Shown here: piece by piece, positions 1 through 10,300 of the stretch | Layout of the letters: every line of letters starts with the position of its first letter | Position numbering within the stretch: position 1 is the stretch's first letter | From: Vibrio tritonius | GTDB taxonomy: Bacteria; Pseudomonadota; Gammaproteobacteria; Enterobacterales; Vibrionaceae | Assembly: GCF_001547935.1 (NCBI RefSeq) | Contig: NZ_AP014635.1 | Coordinates: 992,001-1,056,000 of the forward strand | Reading direction: 5' to 3' | DNA: 64,000 nt | The notes under the pieces: model-generated | Database searches by the model: none | What the model was told of the DNA's origin: nothing | Seen by the model: only the letters and a program-made list of their open reading frames with translations | Program-made: the position numbers and the translations under genes

Positions 1-960
1 GATTGGCCCTAGGATGTATGGCATTGGCAATAGGTTAATCGCCGCAGGAATCGTCACAAATGCTAGGCCTACACCTGCAGAAACAACGTCGGTAATTGGC
101 TTATCTTGTGTAGCAGACATGTAACCTAGTACGGAGAAAATCATGATACCTGCTAGGATAGAGAAGCCACAGTTGATCAGCACTGTCATGAAAGCGTTGT
201 TAGTGATGTCTGATTTCTCAGGGAGGTAACTCGAGTACGCCAGCATGATCGAGAAGCCGATACTTAGGGTGAAGAAGATTTGGCCATAGGCTGCAGCCCA
301 AACTTTTACGTCCCAAATTTTGCTAAAGTCAGGTTGGAACATGTAGTTCACACCTTCAATAGCGCCAGGCAGCATGATGACGCGAGCGATTAACGCAATA
401 ACCATTACAAATAGAACTGGCATCATGATTTTGGATGCACGTTCGATACCTGCTTTAACGCCACCAGCAATCGCAGCGTAAGTTACGCCCCATGCGATCA
501 GCATTGCAAAGGCAATACCCCATTGGATTGAACCAAGGTTGGTTGGTGAGTTATCCCCTAAGTGTAGGTAGTTCGAGAAGAAATAAGCGTTAGTATCTGT
601 TCCCCAGCTTTGGGTGAACGACATCCCAAAGTAAGAAATAGCCCAACCGATTACAGCAACATAATAAACGGCAATGATGGCTGCAATGCCCACTTGGAAC
701 CAACCTAACCATTCAAATTTTTGGCTAATGGCTTTTAAGGTTTTTGGTGCGCTGCCGCGGTGACGCTGTCCCATACTGAACTCAAGGATCATAAATGGGA
801 TACCTGCGGTGATCATGGCAAATAAATAAGGAATGAAAAAGGCACCGCCGCCATTCTCATATGCCATATATGGAAAACGCCAAATGTTTCCTAAACCAAT
901 TGCTGATCCTACTGCGGCTAAGATAAAACCGACTCGAGATCCCCATTGTTCGCGCTTCAT
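1..960 (-). CDS. Sodium-dependent transporter, NSS/SNF family (3' part outside window)
   Basis: The gene starts at 960 on the minus strand and runs off the left edge, so only about 320 N-terminal residues are visible. The first residues (MKREQWGSRVGFILAAVGSAIGLGN) hold the family signature of neurotransmitter:sodium symporters: a first unwound helix rich in Gly followed by NIWRFPYMAYENGGGAF. At least seven hydrophobic segments follow. It should be an inner-membrane Na+-coupled importer of an amino acid or related small molecule; the substrate cannot be read from sequence. An AAGGAGT ribosome site precedes the ATG. It is transcribed away from the rest of the window. Confidence 0.93.
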   Translation of the reverse strand, partial: MKREQWGSRVGFILAAVGSAIGLGNIWRFPYMAYENGGGAFFIPYLFAMITAGIPFMILEFSMGQRHRGSAPKTLKAISQKFEWLGWFQVGIAAIIAVYYVAVIGWAISYFGMSFTQSWGTDTNAYFFSNYLHLGDNSPTNLGSIQWGIAFAMLIAWGVTYAAIAGGVKAGIERASKIMMPVLFVMVIALIARVIMLPGAIEGVNYMFQPDFSKIWDVKVWAAAYGQIFFTLSIGFSIMLAYSSYLPEKSDITNNAFMTVLINCGFSILAGIMIFSVLGYMSATQDKPITDVVSAGVGLAFVTIPAAINLLPMPYILGPI

Positions 961-1618
961 AGTCTACTCCTTACCACTCCGAGTTATGAAGCTTCTCGTT
1001 ACCCGTGCTGTTGATTTCGGGACATATAATAAACAGAGCATCTAGTATGTTACGAAATCTCTATTTGTATCTTCCATGAACTAGCAAAATGTTAGTTATA
1101 AGTGTTGTTGGATAACGAGAACTCAGAATATTATGCTAATAAAAATGATGTGTGTTTGCGAAATCTGATATATTCAGCTACGCGTTAAATTTGAGACTAC
1201 AATTTTCTTCTGGGCATGGCAATAGAATGTAAATGTGATCTTGGTGCATCTTTGTGGCTTATTCATTTAATTAGATATGAATAATTAGTGTGAAATTATA
1301 ATGATTTGCTATTTACCCAGTGGAATTCACTAACAAATTAGCAATATATAAATGATGAGCCTGATTTAATTTTTAGTGCCAACGACTGATTTTTAATCAC
1401 AATGTAGAGTATCACACCACTTTTGACTTCGGGTTGCTTAACTTATGTTACTTGGGTATAGCATAAAGTGATTTGAGAGTGATTGTTCTTGCGTTGAAGA
1501 AACGTGATCAATCTGTTCTAACACGGTTCAATTGTGTGACGCTAACGATATGTAATGAGGGGGAATTTCGGCTATGCTCATAATTTAGGCTGATGCCGAT
1601 TAACTTAAGGAGATGTGT
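961..1618. other. Long non-coding interval with a possible CRP half-site
   Basis: No coding sequence is supported here; the open frame at 833-1045 is a shadow of the transporter. The stretch is AT-rich and should hold the divergent promoters of the transporter and of the small membrane protein at 1619. At 1231-1253 there is AAATGTGATCT followed by a poor right half, which resembles a CRP site on one side only. I see no convincing operator palindrome. Confidence 0.4.
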
Positions 1619-1708
1619 ATGAACTTCGAACTAAAAGCTTCTTTGATCATTACCGCCATTTGCTTTGCTGTTTTTATTGGTTTTGGTTGTGTTGCCATTG
1701 CTTCGTAA
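1619..1708 (+). CDS. YnhF-like small membrane protein (29 aa)
   Basis: A 29-residue reading frame starts MNFELKASLIITAICF and ends CVAIAS. It has an AAGGAG ribosome site 7 bases before the ATG. The polar start with L-K-x-S-L followed by a single hydrophobic helix, and the exact length, match the enterobacterial YnhF membrane micro-protein as I remember it. It should sit in the inner membrane as a single span; its role is not known. It lies 30 bp upstream of the patatin gene and may be co-transcribed. The assignment rests on pattern and length only. Confidence 0.7.
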   Translation: MNFELKASLIITAICFAVFIGFGCVAIAS

Positions 1709-1738
1709 TTTGGCATGTTGGAATAGGTTGTTCTGCTA

Positions 1739-2938
1739 ATGGAGCGAAATAGTGGAACGGTATCCGAAATCAACACACAGGTTGATGAGCTGCAATTATC
1801 GAAATTTCTCGGTGGTAAAAATGCGTTAGTCGCCCAAGGTGGGGGGCAGAGAGGTATTTTTACTGCTGGGGTTTTCGATGCTTTTATTTTGTCTAATTTT
1901 GACCCTTTTAATGACTATTTTGGCACCTCTGCTGGAGCGTTAAACCTGTGCCCTTTTATTTGTCGTCAGCATGGTTTAAGCCGCTCTTTCATTATGGAGT
2001 TAACCACTAACCCTTCTTTCTTTCATCTTTTTAGCTATATCCGCCGTAAGCAGTATCTTAATTTGGATTGGGCTCTGGATAAAATCTTAGATTTTCCTTA
2101 CAAGCTTGATGTCGATATGGGACGACGAACGTTGGGATCGCAAAAAAAAGCGTTTGCCGCCGTAACCGCGATACCTTCGCTAGCCGATCATTATTTGCCG
2201 ATGTTGCAAAAAGATTGGCGAGAGGTCCTTACCGCGACATGTGCTATTCCTGGCCTTTATCAGGGCACTGTTACTGTTGGTAATCAATCTTTTGTTGATG
2301 GTGGTGTATCTGCTGCTATTCCGGTGCAGGAAGCGTGGCGACGTGGTGCACGGTTCATTGCTATTGTTCGTACAGAGTGCATTGCTCAGGGGATGGAGGA
2401 GCACCTTGAGTTGGATATGCATCAGCAGAAGGTGACTTGGTTTCGTGATTCACTAAACCATATTCAACTGCATTGGCAGAACAAATTAGAGCAGTGGAAG
2501 CAGGACTGGGGCAGTTTTTTGGCACAGCAGCGTATTCGCGCCGAGCAAAAACGAGCATTAGAAATTATGAATGGTGGGCGTTGGTTGTTTGGGGCTGATG
2601 ATATTTACCGCTTGAGTCATCTCCTCGGCGATAAATTTGATTCTGGGTTAGCAGACATGCTGATGGTGCATTACCAGACTTATGCGTTGACACAAGAATT
2701 TATTACCTCTCCTCCAGATGATACGTTTATTGTCCAAATTACCCCTGAAGAACCGTTGCGTTCTGGTTCGTTAATGAGTCGTCAAGAGGATTTGCAATAC
2801 GACTACGAGTTAGGACTTAAAGCGGGTTTTCGATTTATCGACAGTTATGAAAGAGCGGTTAAACTATGGTCGCGTAGAACCATTTATGATCAGCTCGGTA
2901 TTGATCACGATAATTCAGCAGATAACCCTACTGCATAA
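1739..2938 (+). CDS. Patatin-like phospholipase family protein (YjjU type)
   Basis: This 399-residue protein has the complete patatin catalytic layout: oxyanion-hole loop GGGQRG (residues 34-39), nucleophile elbow GTSAG (62-66, Ser64) and the Asp of the dyad in DGG (187-189). The family hydrolyses acyl esters of lipids. No signal peptide is visible, so it is probably cytoplasmic or associated with the inner membrane face, as for YjjU-type proteins. The C-terminal 200 residues are helical and carry no catalytic motif I recognise. The stop codon directly abuts the inverted terminus of a MITE-like repeat at 2939, so the native 3' untranslated region has probably been replaced. Confidence 0.9.
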   Translation: MERNSGTVSEINTQVDELQLSKFLGGKNALVAQGGGQRGIFTAGVFDAFILSNFDPFNDYFGTSAGALNLCPFICRQHGLSRSFIMELTTNPSFFHLFSYIRRKQYLNLDWALDKILDFPYKLDVDMGRRTLGSQKKAFAAVTAIPSLADHYLPMLQKDWREVLTATCAIPGLYQGTVTVGNQSFVDGGVSAAIPVQEAWRRGARFIAIVRTECIAQGMEEHLELDMHQQKVTWFRDSLNHIQLHWQNKLEQWKQDWGSFLAQQRIRAEQKRALEIMNGGRWLFGADDIYRLSHLLGDKFDSGLADMLMVHYQTYALTQEFITSPPDDTFIVQITPEEPLRSGSLMSRQEDLQYDYELGLKAGFRFIDSYERAVKLWSRRTIYDQLGIDHDNSADNPTA

Positions 2939-3204
2939 TATACCCAAATGACCTCAAGATGCAGACTTCAGAGCTTCATCAACGAGCACAGGTCAAGCTC
3001 AATGACGGAAGGAATGGTTATTCCCTTTCAACGTCATTGGGCGCAGAAATGGGCTTGTTGATGAGCTCCCAAGGGGCGAGTTGTATTCGCTCCTATGCTG
3101 CGTTACCGATTTTCTACGTAGAATAACTATGTATTCAAATCGGTGCCTTGCCTATGAGCGAATACATTCTCGCTGAAACCGCATCTTGAGGTTACTTGGG
3201 TATA
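2939..3204. repeat. MITE-like palindromic repeat, copy 1
   Basis: The 24-base ends (2939-2962 and 3181-3204) are inverted repeats matching at 22 of 24 positions; they begin TATACCCAA and contain CCTCAAGATGC. Nested inside are further inverted arms: attcgctc/gagcgaat (3085-3092 and 3156-3163) and accgattt/aaatcggt (3105-3112 and 3137-3144). No protein is encoded. A diverged, shorter relative lies at 27780-27935, sharing the internal block with tctatgctgcgtta and ctatgtattcaaatc. The features fit a non-autonomous miniature element that can fold into a long hairpin. Confidence 0.85.
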
Positions 3205-3221
3205 TTTTTATACGGTTTCGC

Positions 3222-3254
3222 AGCTCTCAAGTGAACCCTTGAGAGCTGTTTTTA
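3222..3254 (+). terminator. Rho-independent terminator
   Basis: The stem agctctcaa/ttgagagct (3222-3230 and 3239-3247) is followed by GTTTTTATT. The T-run is on the plus strand, so it ends transcripts from the patatin gene before the convergent pykA. Confidence 0.8.
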
Positions 3255-3266
3255 TTCTACTGATGA

Positions 3267-4712
3267 TTACAACACAGGCAAAATGCGTAAGGTGTTAGTT
3301 GAGCCTTCCACATCCATAATGTCGCCTTGAGTGATGATCACTAAGTCACCAAATTCTAATAGTTTTTGGTTCTTTAGTGCCTCTAATGCGGCTTGCGCTA
3401 CATCATGTCCATCAAGGCCTTTACTATCAAAGTAGAATGGCGTCACACCGCGATAGAGGGAACAGCGATTGAGTGCAATGTCGTTTTTGGATAAGGCAAA
3501 AATAGGGAAGTGGGTGTTTAGACGCGATGTCATTAAAGCAGTACGACCTGACTCAGTAAAGATGACCATTGCTTGTACACCGTCTAGATGGTTGGCAGCA
3601 TAGATAGTCGACATCGCAATAGCTTCTTCTTCTGTCGCAAAAGAGCCTGCAATGCGATAATTCTGATCCTTAGATTCGATCATTTTTTCAGCACCAACGC
3701 AGACATCTGCCATGGCTTTAACCGTTTCTACCGGGTACTTACCTGCCGCCGTTTCTCCAGACAGCATTACGGCGTCTGTTCCGTCCAATACAGCGTTAGC
3801 CACGTCCATGACTTCAGCTCGAGTCGGCATTGGATTGGTGATCATTGTTTCCATCATCTGAGTTGCAGTGATGACCACACGGTTTAATGCCTGAGCTCGT
3901 TTTATCAATTTTTTCTGCACAGCGATTAATTCAGGGTCACCAATCTCCACCCCAAGGTCGCCACGCGCCACCATGATAACGTCGGATGCCATGATGATAT
4001 CATCCATGTTGGCGTCGGTTGCGACGGTTTCAGCCCGTTCGACTTTGGCTACCATGCGAGTGGTAAGCCCTGCATCACGAGCAAGACGACGCGCGTATTT
4101 CATGTCTTCGCCATTGCGAGGGAAAGAAACTGCGAGATAATCCACTTTTATTTCAGCCGCCAGTAGAATATCCCGTTTGTCTTTTTCTGTCAGTGCATCG
4201 GCAGAGAGGCCACCGCCTTTTTTGTTAATGCCCTTGTTATTTGAAAGAGGACCGCCAATCAGAACTTGTGTATGAACTTTTGAACCTTCTACAGACATTA
4301 CATGTAATTGGACTCGTCCATCATCAAGTAGCAAAATATCGTCGCGTTGCACATCTTGTGGTAATGCTTTGTAGTCGATACCAACGGCTTCTTGGTCACC
4401 TTCTCCCGGAGCTAATTCGGCATCAAGCACAAAACGGTCACCTTCGTTGAGTAGAATCTTTCCTTCTTTAAACGTGGATACACGAATTTTGGGGCCTTGT
4501 AAGTCACCGAGTATGGCAACTGTTCTGCCCATGGAGGCGGCAATTTCCCGGACTTTTTGCGCTCGTAACTTATGGTCTTCCGCGGTGCCATGGGAAAAAT
4601 TCATGCGGACGACATTGGCACCTGCGCGAATAATAGCTTCCAAAACGCCATCTTTGTCGGTTGATGGTCCTAATGTGGTGACTATTTTGGTTCTTCTTTG
4701 TACTTTGGTCAT
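3267..4712 (-). CDS. pykA: Pyruvate kinase, PykA (type II) subfamily
   Basis: This 481-residue protein matches E. coli pyruvate kinase II nearly end to end as I know that sequence (for example [11 protein letters not shown] at the start, [29 protein letters not shown] helix, [16 protein letters not shown]). It converts phosphoenolpyruvate and ADP to pyruvate and ATP in the cytoplasm. The Lys in [17 protein letters not shown] blocks, the metal-ligand ERAE stretch and the [12 protein letters not shown] motif are all present. The PykA assignment over PykF rests on the KEGK-LL-GD block and C-terminal ending STNTLRI. It is divergent from mlc, with 283 bp between them. Confidence 0.95.
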   Translation of the reverse strand: MTKVQRRTKIVTTLGPSTDKDGVLEAIIRAGANVVRMNFSHGTAEDHKLRAQKVREIAASMGRTVAILGDLQGPKIRVSTFKEGKILLNEGDRFVLDAELAPGEGDQEAVGIDYKALPQDVQRDDILLLDDGRVQLHVMSVEGSKVHTQVLIGGPLSNNKGINKKGGGLSADALTEKDKRDILLAAEIKVDYLAVSFPRNGEDMKYARRLARDAGLTTRMVAKVERAETVATDANMDDIIMASDVIMVARGDLGVEIGDPELIAVQKKLIKRAQALNRVVITATQMMETMITNPMPTRAEVMDVANAVLDGTDAVMLSGETAAGKYPVETVKAMADVCVGAEKMIESKDQNYRIAGSFATEEEAIAMSTIYAANHLDGVQAMVIFTESGRTALMTSRLNTHFPIFALSKNDIALNRCSLYRGVTPFYFDSKGLDGHDVAQAALEALKNQKLLEFGDLVIITQGDIMDVEGSTNTLRILPVL

Positions 4713-4995
4713 AAAATACTCCTGAGAGGACAGGGGGCGAAATGCCTGCTAAAAGTGACTCACTATCAAGAGTTTGGAAGTGATTGAAGAATTTACCAGT
4801 GCGAAAGGTATAATTCTAAGCGCGAATTAAATCGATCTTTTTGTGTATGCGAGGTAAGTAGATGCCTAACTATTTGACTTAAGGCGCAAACTTCTCGATA
4901 TATACGTGATGAGGGTCACGGGTAGCCATCAAATCGCTTCACAATTACTTCGCAAAGTAAAAAAATTGGGTAGTTGTTTCTTTCTGGAGTGCGTC

Positions 4996-6219
4996 ATGTA
5001 CATGGCTCAACCAGGCCATATTGATCATATCAAACAGGTCAATGCTGGCCGTGTATATAAACTCATCGACCAAAAAGGTCCGATTTCTCGTATCGATTTG
5101 TCGAAAGAGAGTGAACTTGCACCCGCAAGTATCACTAAGATCACCCGTGAGCTAATAGATGCTCATTTGGTGCATGAAACAACGGTCCAAGAAGCTATTT
5201 CTCGTGGACGTCCTGCCATTGGTTTACAAACCAATAATGAAGGTTGGCAGTTTTTGTCGATGCGTTTAGGGCGCGGTTATCTGACGCTTGCTCTGCATGA
5301 GCTTGGTGGCGAAGTGCTGATCGATAATAAAATCGATATCCATGAAACAGATCAAGACGATCTGTTGGCGAGGCTACTCTTTGAAATTAAAGATTTCTTC
5401 CAAACCTATTCAGCAATGGTAGATCGCGTCACCAGTATTGCAATTACTTTGCCTGGCTTAGTGAATTCTGAAAAAGGCATTGTTTTAGAAATGCCACATT
5501 ACCACGTGCATAACTTGCCGTTAGGGGAAGAGATATTTCGTGCCACAGGTTTGCCTGTGTTTGTGGCCAACGATACGCGAGCATGGGCCTTGGCTGAGCG
5601 TTTGTTTGGTCATTCCAAAGATGTCGATAATTCTATTCTCATCTCCATTCATCATGGTGTTGAAGCGGGTATTATTGTTGATGGTCGAATATTGCAGGGC
5701 CGTCATGGAAGCATTGGCGATTTAAGTCATATTCAGGTAGCTCCTCATGGCTTGCGTTGTGATTGCGGTAACAATGGTTGTTTGGCCACCGTGGCTAGTG
5801 CGGAAGCATTGCGCACGGAAGTCGCTTCTCGTCTACATGATGGTGAAGCGTCGATACTAAGTAGCAAAGATGAAGAAGAGCTTTCTATTGAAGATATCTG
5901 TGTCGCTGCCGCTCAAGGTGATGCATTGGCTATCGATGTGATTGAAAAATTAGGCCACTATCTTGGTTCTGCGATTGCGATCATGATTAACGTGTTTAAC
6001 CCAGACAAAATTTTGATTGGCGGTGTGATGAATCAAGCAAAAAATGTGCTTTATCCTGCTTTGTTGCGCTGTATTCAAGAGCAAAGCTATCCGGTTTATC
6101 AGCATGATTTGCAATTGGTTGAATCTCGTTTCTATAAGCAGGCGACCATGCCAGGAGCGGCATTAATTAAGCAAGCTCTCTACGATGGTTTACTCTTAAT
6201 GAAAGTTTTGGAAGGTTAA
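4996..6219 (+). CDS. mlc: Mlc-type ROK-family transcriptional repressor
   Basis: The protein starts with MAQPGHIDHIKQVNAGRVY, closely like E. coli Mlc (QPGHIDQIKQTNAG). An N-terminal winged helix is followed by the ROK fold. The zinc-binding motif of this family is intact in GLRCDCGNNGCLAT. Mlc represses phosphotransferase-system and sugar-uptake genes and is titrated by dephosphorylated EIICB-Glc at the membrane. An upstream in-frame codon at 4906 would add 30 residues that the family lacks; I prefer 4996 because GGAG sits 6 bases before it and only the sequence from there matches. It is divergently placed next to pykA, which fits a sugar-metabolism context. Confidence 0.92.
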   Translation: MYMAQPGHIDHIKQVNAGRVYKLIDQKGPISRIDLSKESELAPASITKITRELIDAHLVHETTVQEAISRGRPAIGLQTNNEGWQFLSMRLGRGYLTLALHELGGEVLIDNKIDIHETDQDDLLARLLFEIKDFFQTYSAMVDRVTSIAITLPGLVNSEKGIVLEMPHYHVHNLPLGEEIFRATGLPVFVANDTRAWALAERLFGHSKDVDNSILISIHHGVEAGIIVDGRILQGRHGSIGDLSHIQVAPHGLRCDCGNNGCLATVASAEALRTEVASRLHDGEASILSSKDEEELSIEDICVAAAQGDALAIDVIEKLGHYLGSAIAIMINVFNPDKILIGGVMNQAKNVLYPALLRCIQEQSYPVYQHDLQLVESRFYKQATMPGAALIKQALYDGLLLMKVLEG

Positions 6220-6327
6220 GCTTGGTCGCGTTTTTTAACGTTACCGATATTTTCATCAATCGGTGAGTTTACATTCTAATTAACTGGCTATAATGTTATG
6301 TAAGTTTGTTTATTTTCGGGAATCTCT

Positions 6328-7269
6328 ATGTCAGGTGTTTTAAATACGGTCGATGCACGCACCAACCTTGTGGGTGAAAACCGGCTTGAGCTATTGCTGT
6401 TTAGTCTCAATAGCAGTCAGATTTTTGCTATCAACGTATTTAAGGTCAAAGAGGTGATCAAAGTGCCTGTGTTGACCAAAATGCCGGGCTCTCATGCGCA
6501 TATTACGGGAGTGGCTTCTTTACGAGGCGAGCCTGTGCCAGTGATTGATTTGCGCAAGGCGATTGGCTTTCCAGAAAGCCGTCTTGAAAATCCAGAGCAG
6601 AATTTAATCATTACAGAATATAACCGTTCGACCCAAGGTTTTTTGGTTGGGCAGGTACGTAACATTATTAACACGACTTGGACAGATATCCAGCCACCAC
6701 CGAAAACGTCTGGTCGGTCAAACTACCTCACAGCGATTACTCAAGTAAAAGAGACAGACCGTTCTCATATCGTTGAAATTATTGACGTAGAAAAAGTGTT
6801 GGCAGAAATCATTGATTATGATGTGTCCATTTCTGAAGAAGTTCTGGATAAAGATTTGATGTCGGAAATGGATGGTCGTCGTGTATTGATTGTTGATGAC
6901 TCAACTACGGCACGTAATCAGGTCAAAGGCACATTATCACAGCTTGGTCTAAACATTATTGAGTGTCGTGATGGTTTAGAAGCGTTGAATTTATTGAAAG
7001 GCTGGTGCGATCAAGGTAAGAACATTAATGAAGAGTTATTAATGATGATCACCGATGCAGAAATGCCTGAAATGGATGGTTATCGACTCACTTTTGAAGT
7101 TCGCCAAGACCCAAGAATGAAAGATTTGCATATCGCTCTTAACACTTCTTTGAGTGGTAGTTTTAACGAAGCGATGGTGGAAAAGGTAGGTTGTAACCGC
7201 TTTATCTCGAAATTCCAGCCTGATATGTTAGTGCAAATTGCGCAAGATAGATTACGTGAGCTGCTCTAA
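6328..7269 (+). CDS. cheV: Chemotaxis protein CheV (CheW-receiver fusion)
   Basis: The 313-residue protein has an N-terminal CheW-like domain (about 18-165) followed by a response-regulator receiver domain (about 184-310). The receiver has the acidic pair in VLIVDDS (Asp190, Asp191), the phosphoacceptor Asp243 in MITDAEMPEMDG, and a conserved Lys in FISKF near the end. CheV couples chemoreceptor arrays to CheA and is thought to tune adaptation by being phosphorylated. Two chemoreceptor genes occur later in this window (38802 and 41207). Confidence 0.95.
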   Translation: MSGVLNTVDARTNLVGENRLELLLFSLNSSQIFAINVFKVKEVIKVPVLTKMPGSHAHITGVASLRGEPVPVIDLRKAIGFPESRLENPEQNLIITEYNRSTQGFLVGQVRNIINTTWTDIQPPPKTSGRSNYLTAITQVKETDRSHIVEIIDVEKVLAEIIDYDVSISEEVLDKDLMSEMDGRRVLIVDDSTTARNQVKGTLSQLGLNIIECRDGLEALNLLKGWCDQGKNINEELLMMITDAEMPEMDGYRLTFEVRQDPRMKDLHIALNTSLSGSFNEAMVEKVGCNRFISKFQPDMLVQIAQDRLRELL

Positions 7270-7290
7270 TAGTTACGTTATTTCCATGTG

Positions 7291-7320
7291 AAGGCGCCAT
7301 AAAGGCGCCTTCACTGTTTT
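7291..7320 (+). terminator. Terminator after cheV
   Basis: The perfect stem aaggcgcc/ggcgcctt with a short loop (7291-7312) is followed by CACTGTTTT. It separates cheV from the convergent imuC. Confidence 0.7.
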
Positions 7321-7358
7321 AGTGGGATGCAAGCAGTCCATCTAATGTATGAATGACG

Positions 7359-10300
7359 TTAGTGAAAGTCGCGTGATTTAGCTTGCAAGCTCCCGAGCTG
7401 TGACGTCATATCAATCAAACGCCCCGCAATGACATGACAAACCTCACCTTCTTTTTCCAAAATACCCTTCACCATCAAAATCTTGGCGTTGAGGTAAGGT
7501 TGTTTTTGCGCGCGAGCGGTAGCGCGCCATACCACGACATTGATGTTGCCCGTGTCGTCTTCGAGGGTAAAAAAGGTGACGCCACCTGCTGTTCCTGGCG
7601 ATTGGCGTCCGGTGACAACACCCACAACCGTCACTAGTGAGCGATGAGTTTGCAACGCCAAATCTCGTTGCCGGACAAAATGACCTAACGCGCCTGCGCT
7701 CTCGAGTAGTGTGATTGGGTGATGCTCTAGCGATAATCCAAGCGCGGCATAATCCTCAATTAAATTGTCCGCCCTACTCGGGGTCGCATAGTGGGCTACT
7801 GCTGGCTCTTGCAAGTCACGAAACAGCGGTAAGTCACTGACGCTATCCATTAATTCCCATCGCGTGGCATAACGATTATTGGCAAGTTGTGCCATGGCGT
7901 TTGCAGATGCCAAGGCTTCGATATCTTTGCGATTAAGTCCTATTTGTTTGATTTGGTTAATATGGCAAAAGCCCTGTTCAGGGCGGTCACCTAATAGGGT
8001 AAATGCTCCTTGGGTACTGAGTCCTTTTACTTGGCGCAGCCCGACGCGAATGCCCTGAGCATCTTGTGCGGTGATCACGGTGTAATCATATTCGGAAGCA
8101 TTAACGCATACAGACTCGACACGGATTCCATGGCGTTTAGCATCTTGAATTAGCTGAGATGGTGAGTAAAACCCCATCGGTAAGCTATTGAGCAACGCTG
8201 TGTAAAACTCCGCAGGATAATAGTATTTCAGCCAAGCGGAACAGTAAGCCAATACGGCAAAAGAGGCCGAGTGGCTTTCAGGAAAGCCATATTCGCCAAA
8301 GCCGCAAATTTGATCATATAAGGTTTGGGCAAAGTGATGACTGTAGCCACGACTTTCCATGCCATCGATCAGTTTGTCTTTGAATTTGGCAAGTTGACCA
8401 TTTTTTTTCCACGATGCCATTGCTCGGCGTAGTTGATCAGCTTCTCCGCCGGTAAATCCAGCGGCCACCATGGCTAACTTAATGACCTGCTCTTGGAAAA
8501 TCGGAACGCCCATCGTCCGTTCTAGCACTTGTTTCACTGCGGATGAAGGGTAAGTTATGGGTTCTAAGCCATCGCGACGTTTGAGAAATGGGTGCACCAT
8601 GTCGCCCTGAATGGGGCCAGGACGGACAATCGCAATTTGAATCACCAAATCGTAATAGCAGCGAGGCTTCAAACGGGGCAGCATCCCCATTTGTGCGCGT
8701 GACTCAATTTGAAAGACCCCAACCGTATCGGCGCGTTGAATCATGCCGTAAACATTCGGGTCATCTTGCATACGCGTAATGTCGGCAATCGATAACTGCC
8801 GTTGATGATGCTTGGCAATCAGATCAAAACATTTGCGGATTGCCGTGAGCATGCCAAGGGCAAGCACATCGACTTTTAGTAGCCCTAAACTTTCGATGTC
8901 ATCTTTGTCCCACTGAATGATGGTGCGCTCTGGCATGGCGGCATTTTCAATGGCTACCAGCTCATAAAGCGGACCAGAGGAGATAACAAATCCGCCCACG
9001 TGTTGGGATAAATGACGCGGAAAGCCCATAATTTCATTAACCAAGGTAATAAATTGCTCGCCTTTTAATGAACCAGCAGCAAGCCCTAGTTCAACCACTT
9101 GTGCTTGCCAGCCTTGGTCTTTATCACGCCGATTGACGTTTTTAATAAAAAACTCCAACTGAGACTCTTCAATTCCTAGAGCTTTCCCCACATCACGTAC
9201 CGCACTTTTGAAGCGATATGAGATGACTGTAGCGGCAATGGCTGCTCGTTCACGACCATATTTTTGGTAGAGATATTGAATGACCTCTTCACGACGTTCG
9301 TGCTCAAAATCCACATCAATATCTGGCGGTTCATTACGTTCTTTACTAATAAAACGTTCAAACAACACGGAAATTTGGCGAGGGTCGACGGAGGTGATCT
9401 CTAAGCAGTAACAGACCACCGAGTTGGCGGCAGAGCCTCGACCTTGATAGAGAATGGCCTGACGCTTGGCAAACATCACCATGTCGTGAATCGTGAGAAA
9501 GTAAAATGGATAATCTAGCTCTTCAATTAAATCCAGCTCTTTGGCGATGATTTGTTCAATTTCAGCCGGAACACCCGTAGGGAAACGCAGCTGTTTACCT
9601 TGTTCAACCAAATGGCGTAAATAGCCTATTGCTGTTTCTCCTGATGGCACCAATTCACTTGGGTATTCATAACGCAATGAGTCTAAGGTGAATTGGCATT
9701 GCTCAGCAATGTGGATACTCTCAGCTAACCATTGATTAGGAAAGAGTTTCTCCAATTTAGTTTGGCTACGTAACGCTCGTTCTGTATTGGTGAGTAGGTG
9801 TGATTGAACCTGTTGTACAGGTTGTCCTTCTTTAATCGCGGTAAGAATGTGCTGTAATGGGAGGCGAGTGGCATTGTGCATTAATACGCCGCCGCATGCG
9901 GTAATCGGCAGAGTAAGCTGGCTTGCGAGCTGGCGACAATGATCCAAATACTGATGTTCATCTGCATTGAGATGACGCTGGACCGCGATCCAGAGTCTCC
10001 CCGTATGGTATTGTTGAAGCCACTGTCCCCAATGTAAGTCTTGGCCTTTATTTTGCGGCACCCACAAAATAAAGCAGTGTTTTACTGACATCAGGTCCCA
10101 CTCAGAAAGCTGATAATGGCCCTTTTCGCTGCGCCGTCGGGCATTGGTGATGATACGACAGAGTTCAGCATAGGCTTGACGAGTGGGGCAAAGTAGTACG
10201 ACTTGGCATTCATTATTGAGCCAGAAGAGACTGCCGACAATTAAGCGTATCGCTAACTGATGCTGTTTTATTGCGGTATAAGCACGTACCACGCCTGCTA

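Noticed and set aside
1447..1460. Isolated GTTACTTGGGTATA matching the end of the MITE-like repeat
   Set aside because: Fourteen bases only, with no second terminus or internal block nearby; may be chance.
4241..4725. Plus-strand frames within pykA
   Set aside because: Antisense shadows of a conserved enzyme gene.
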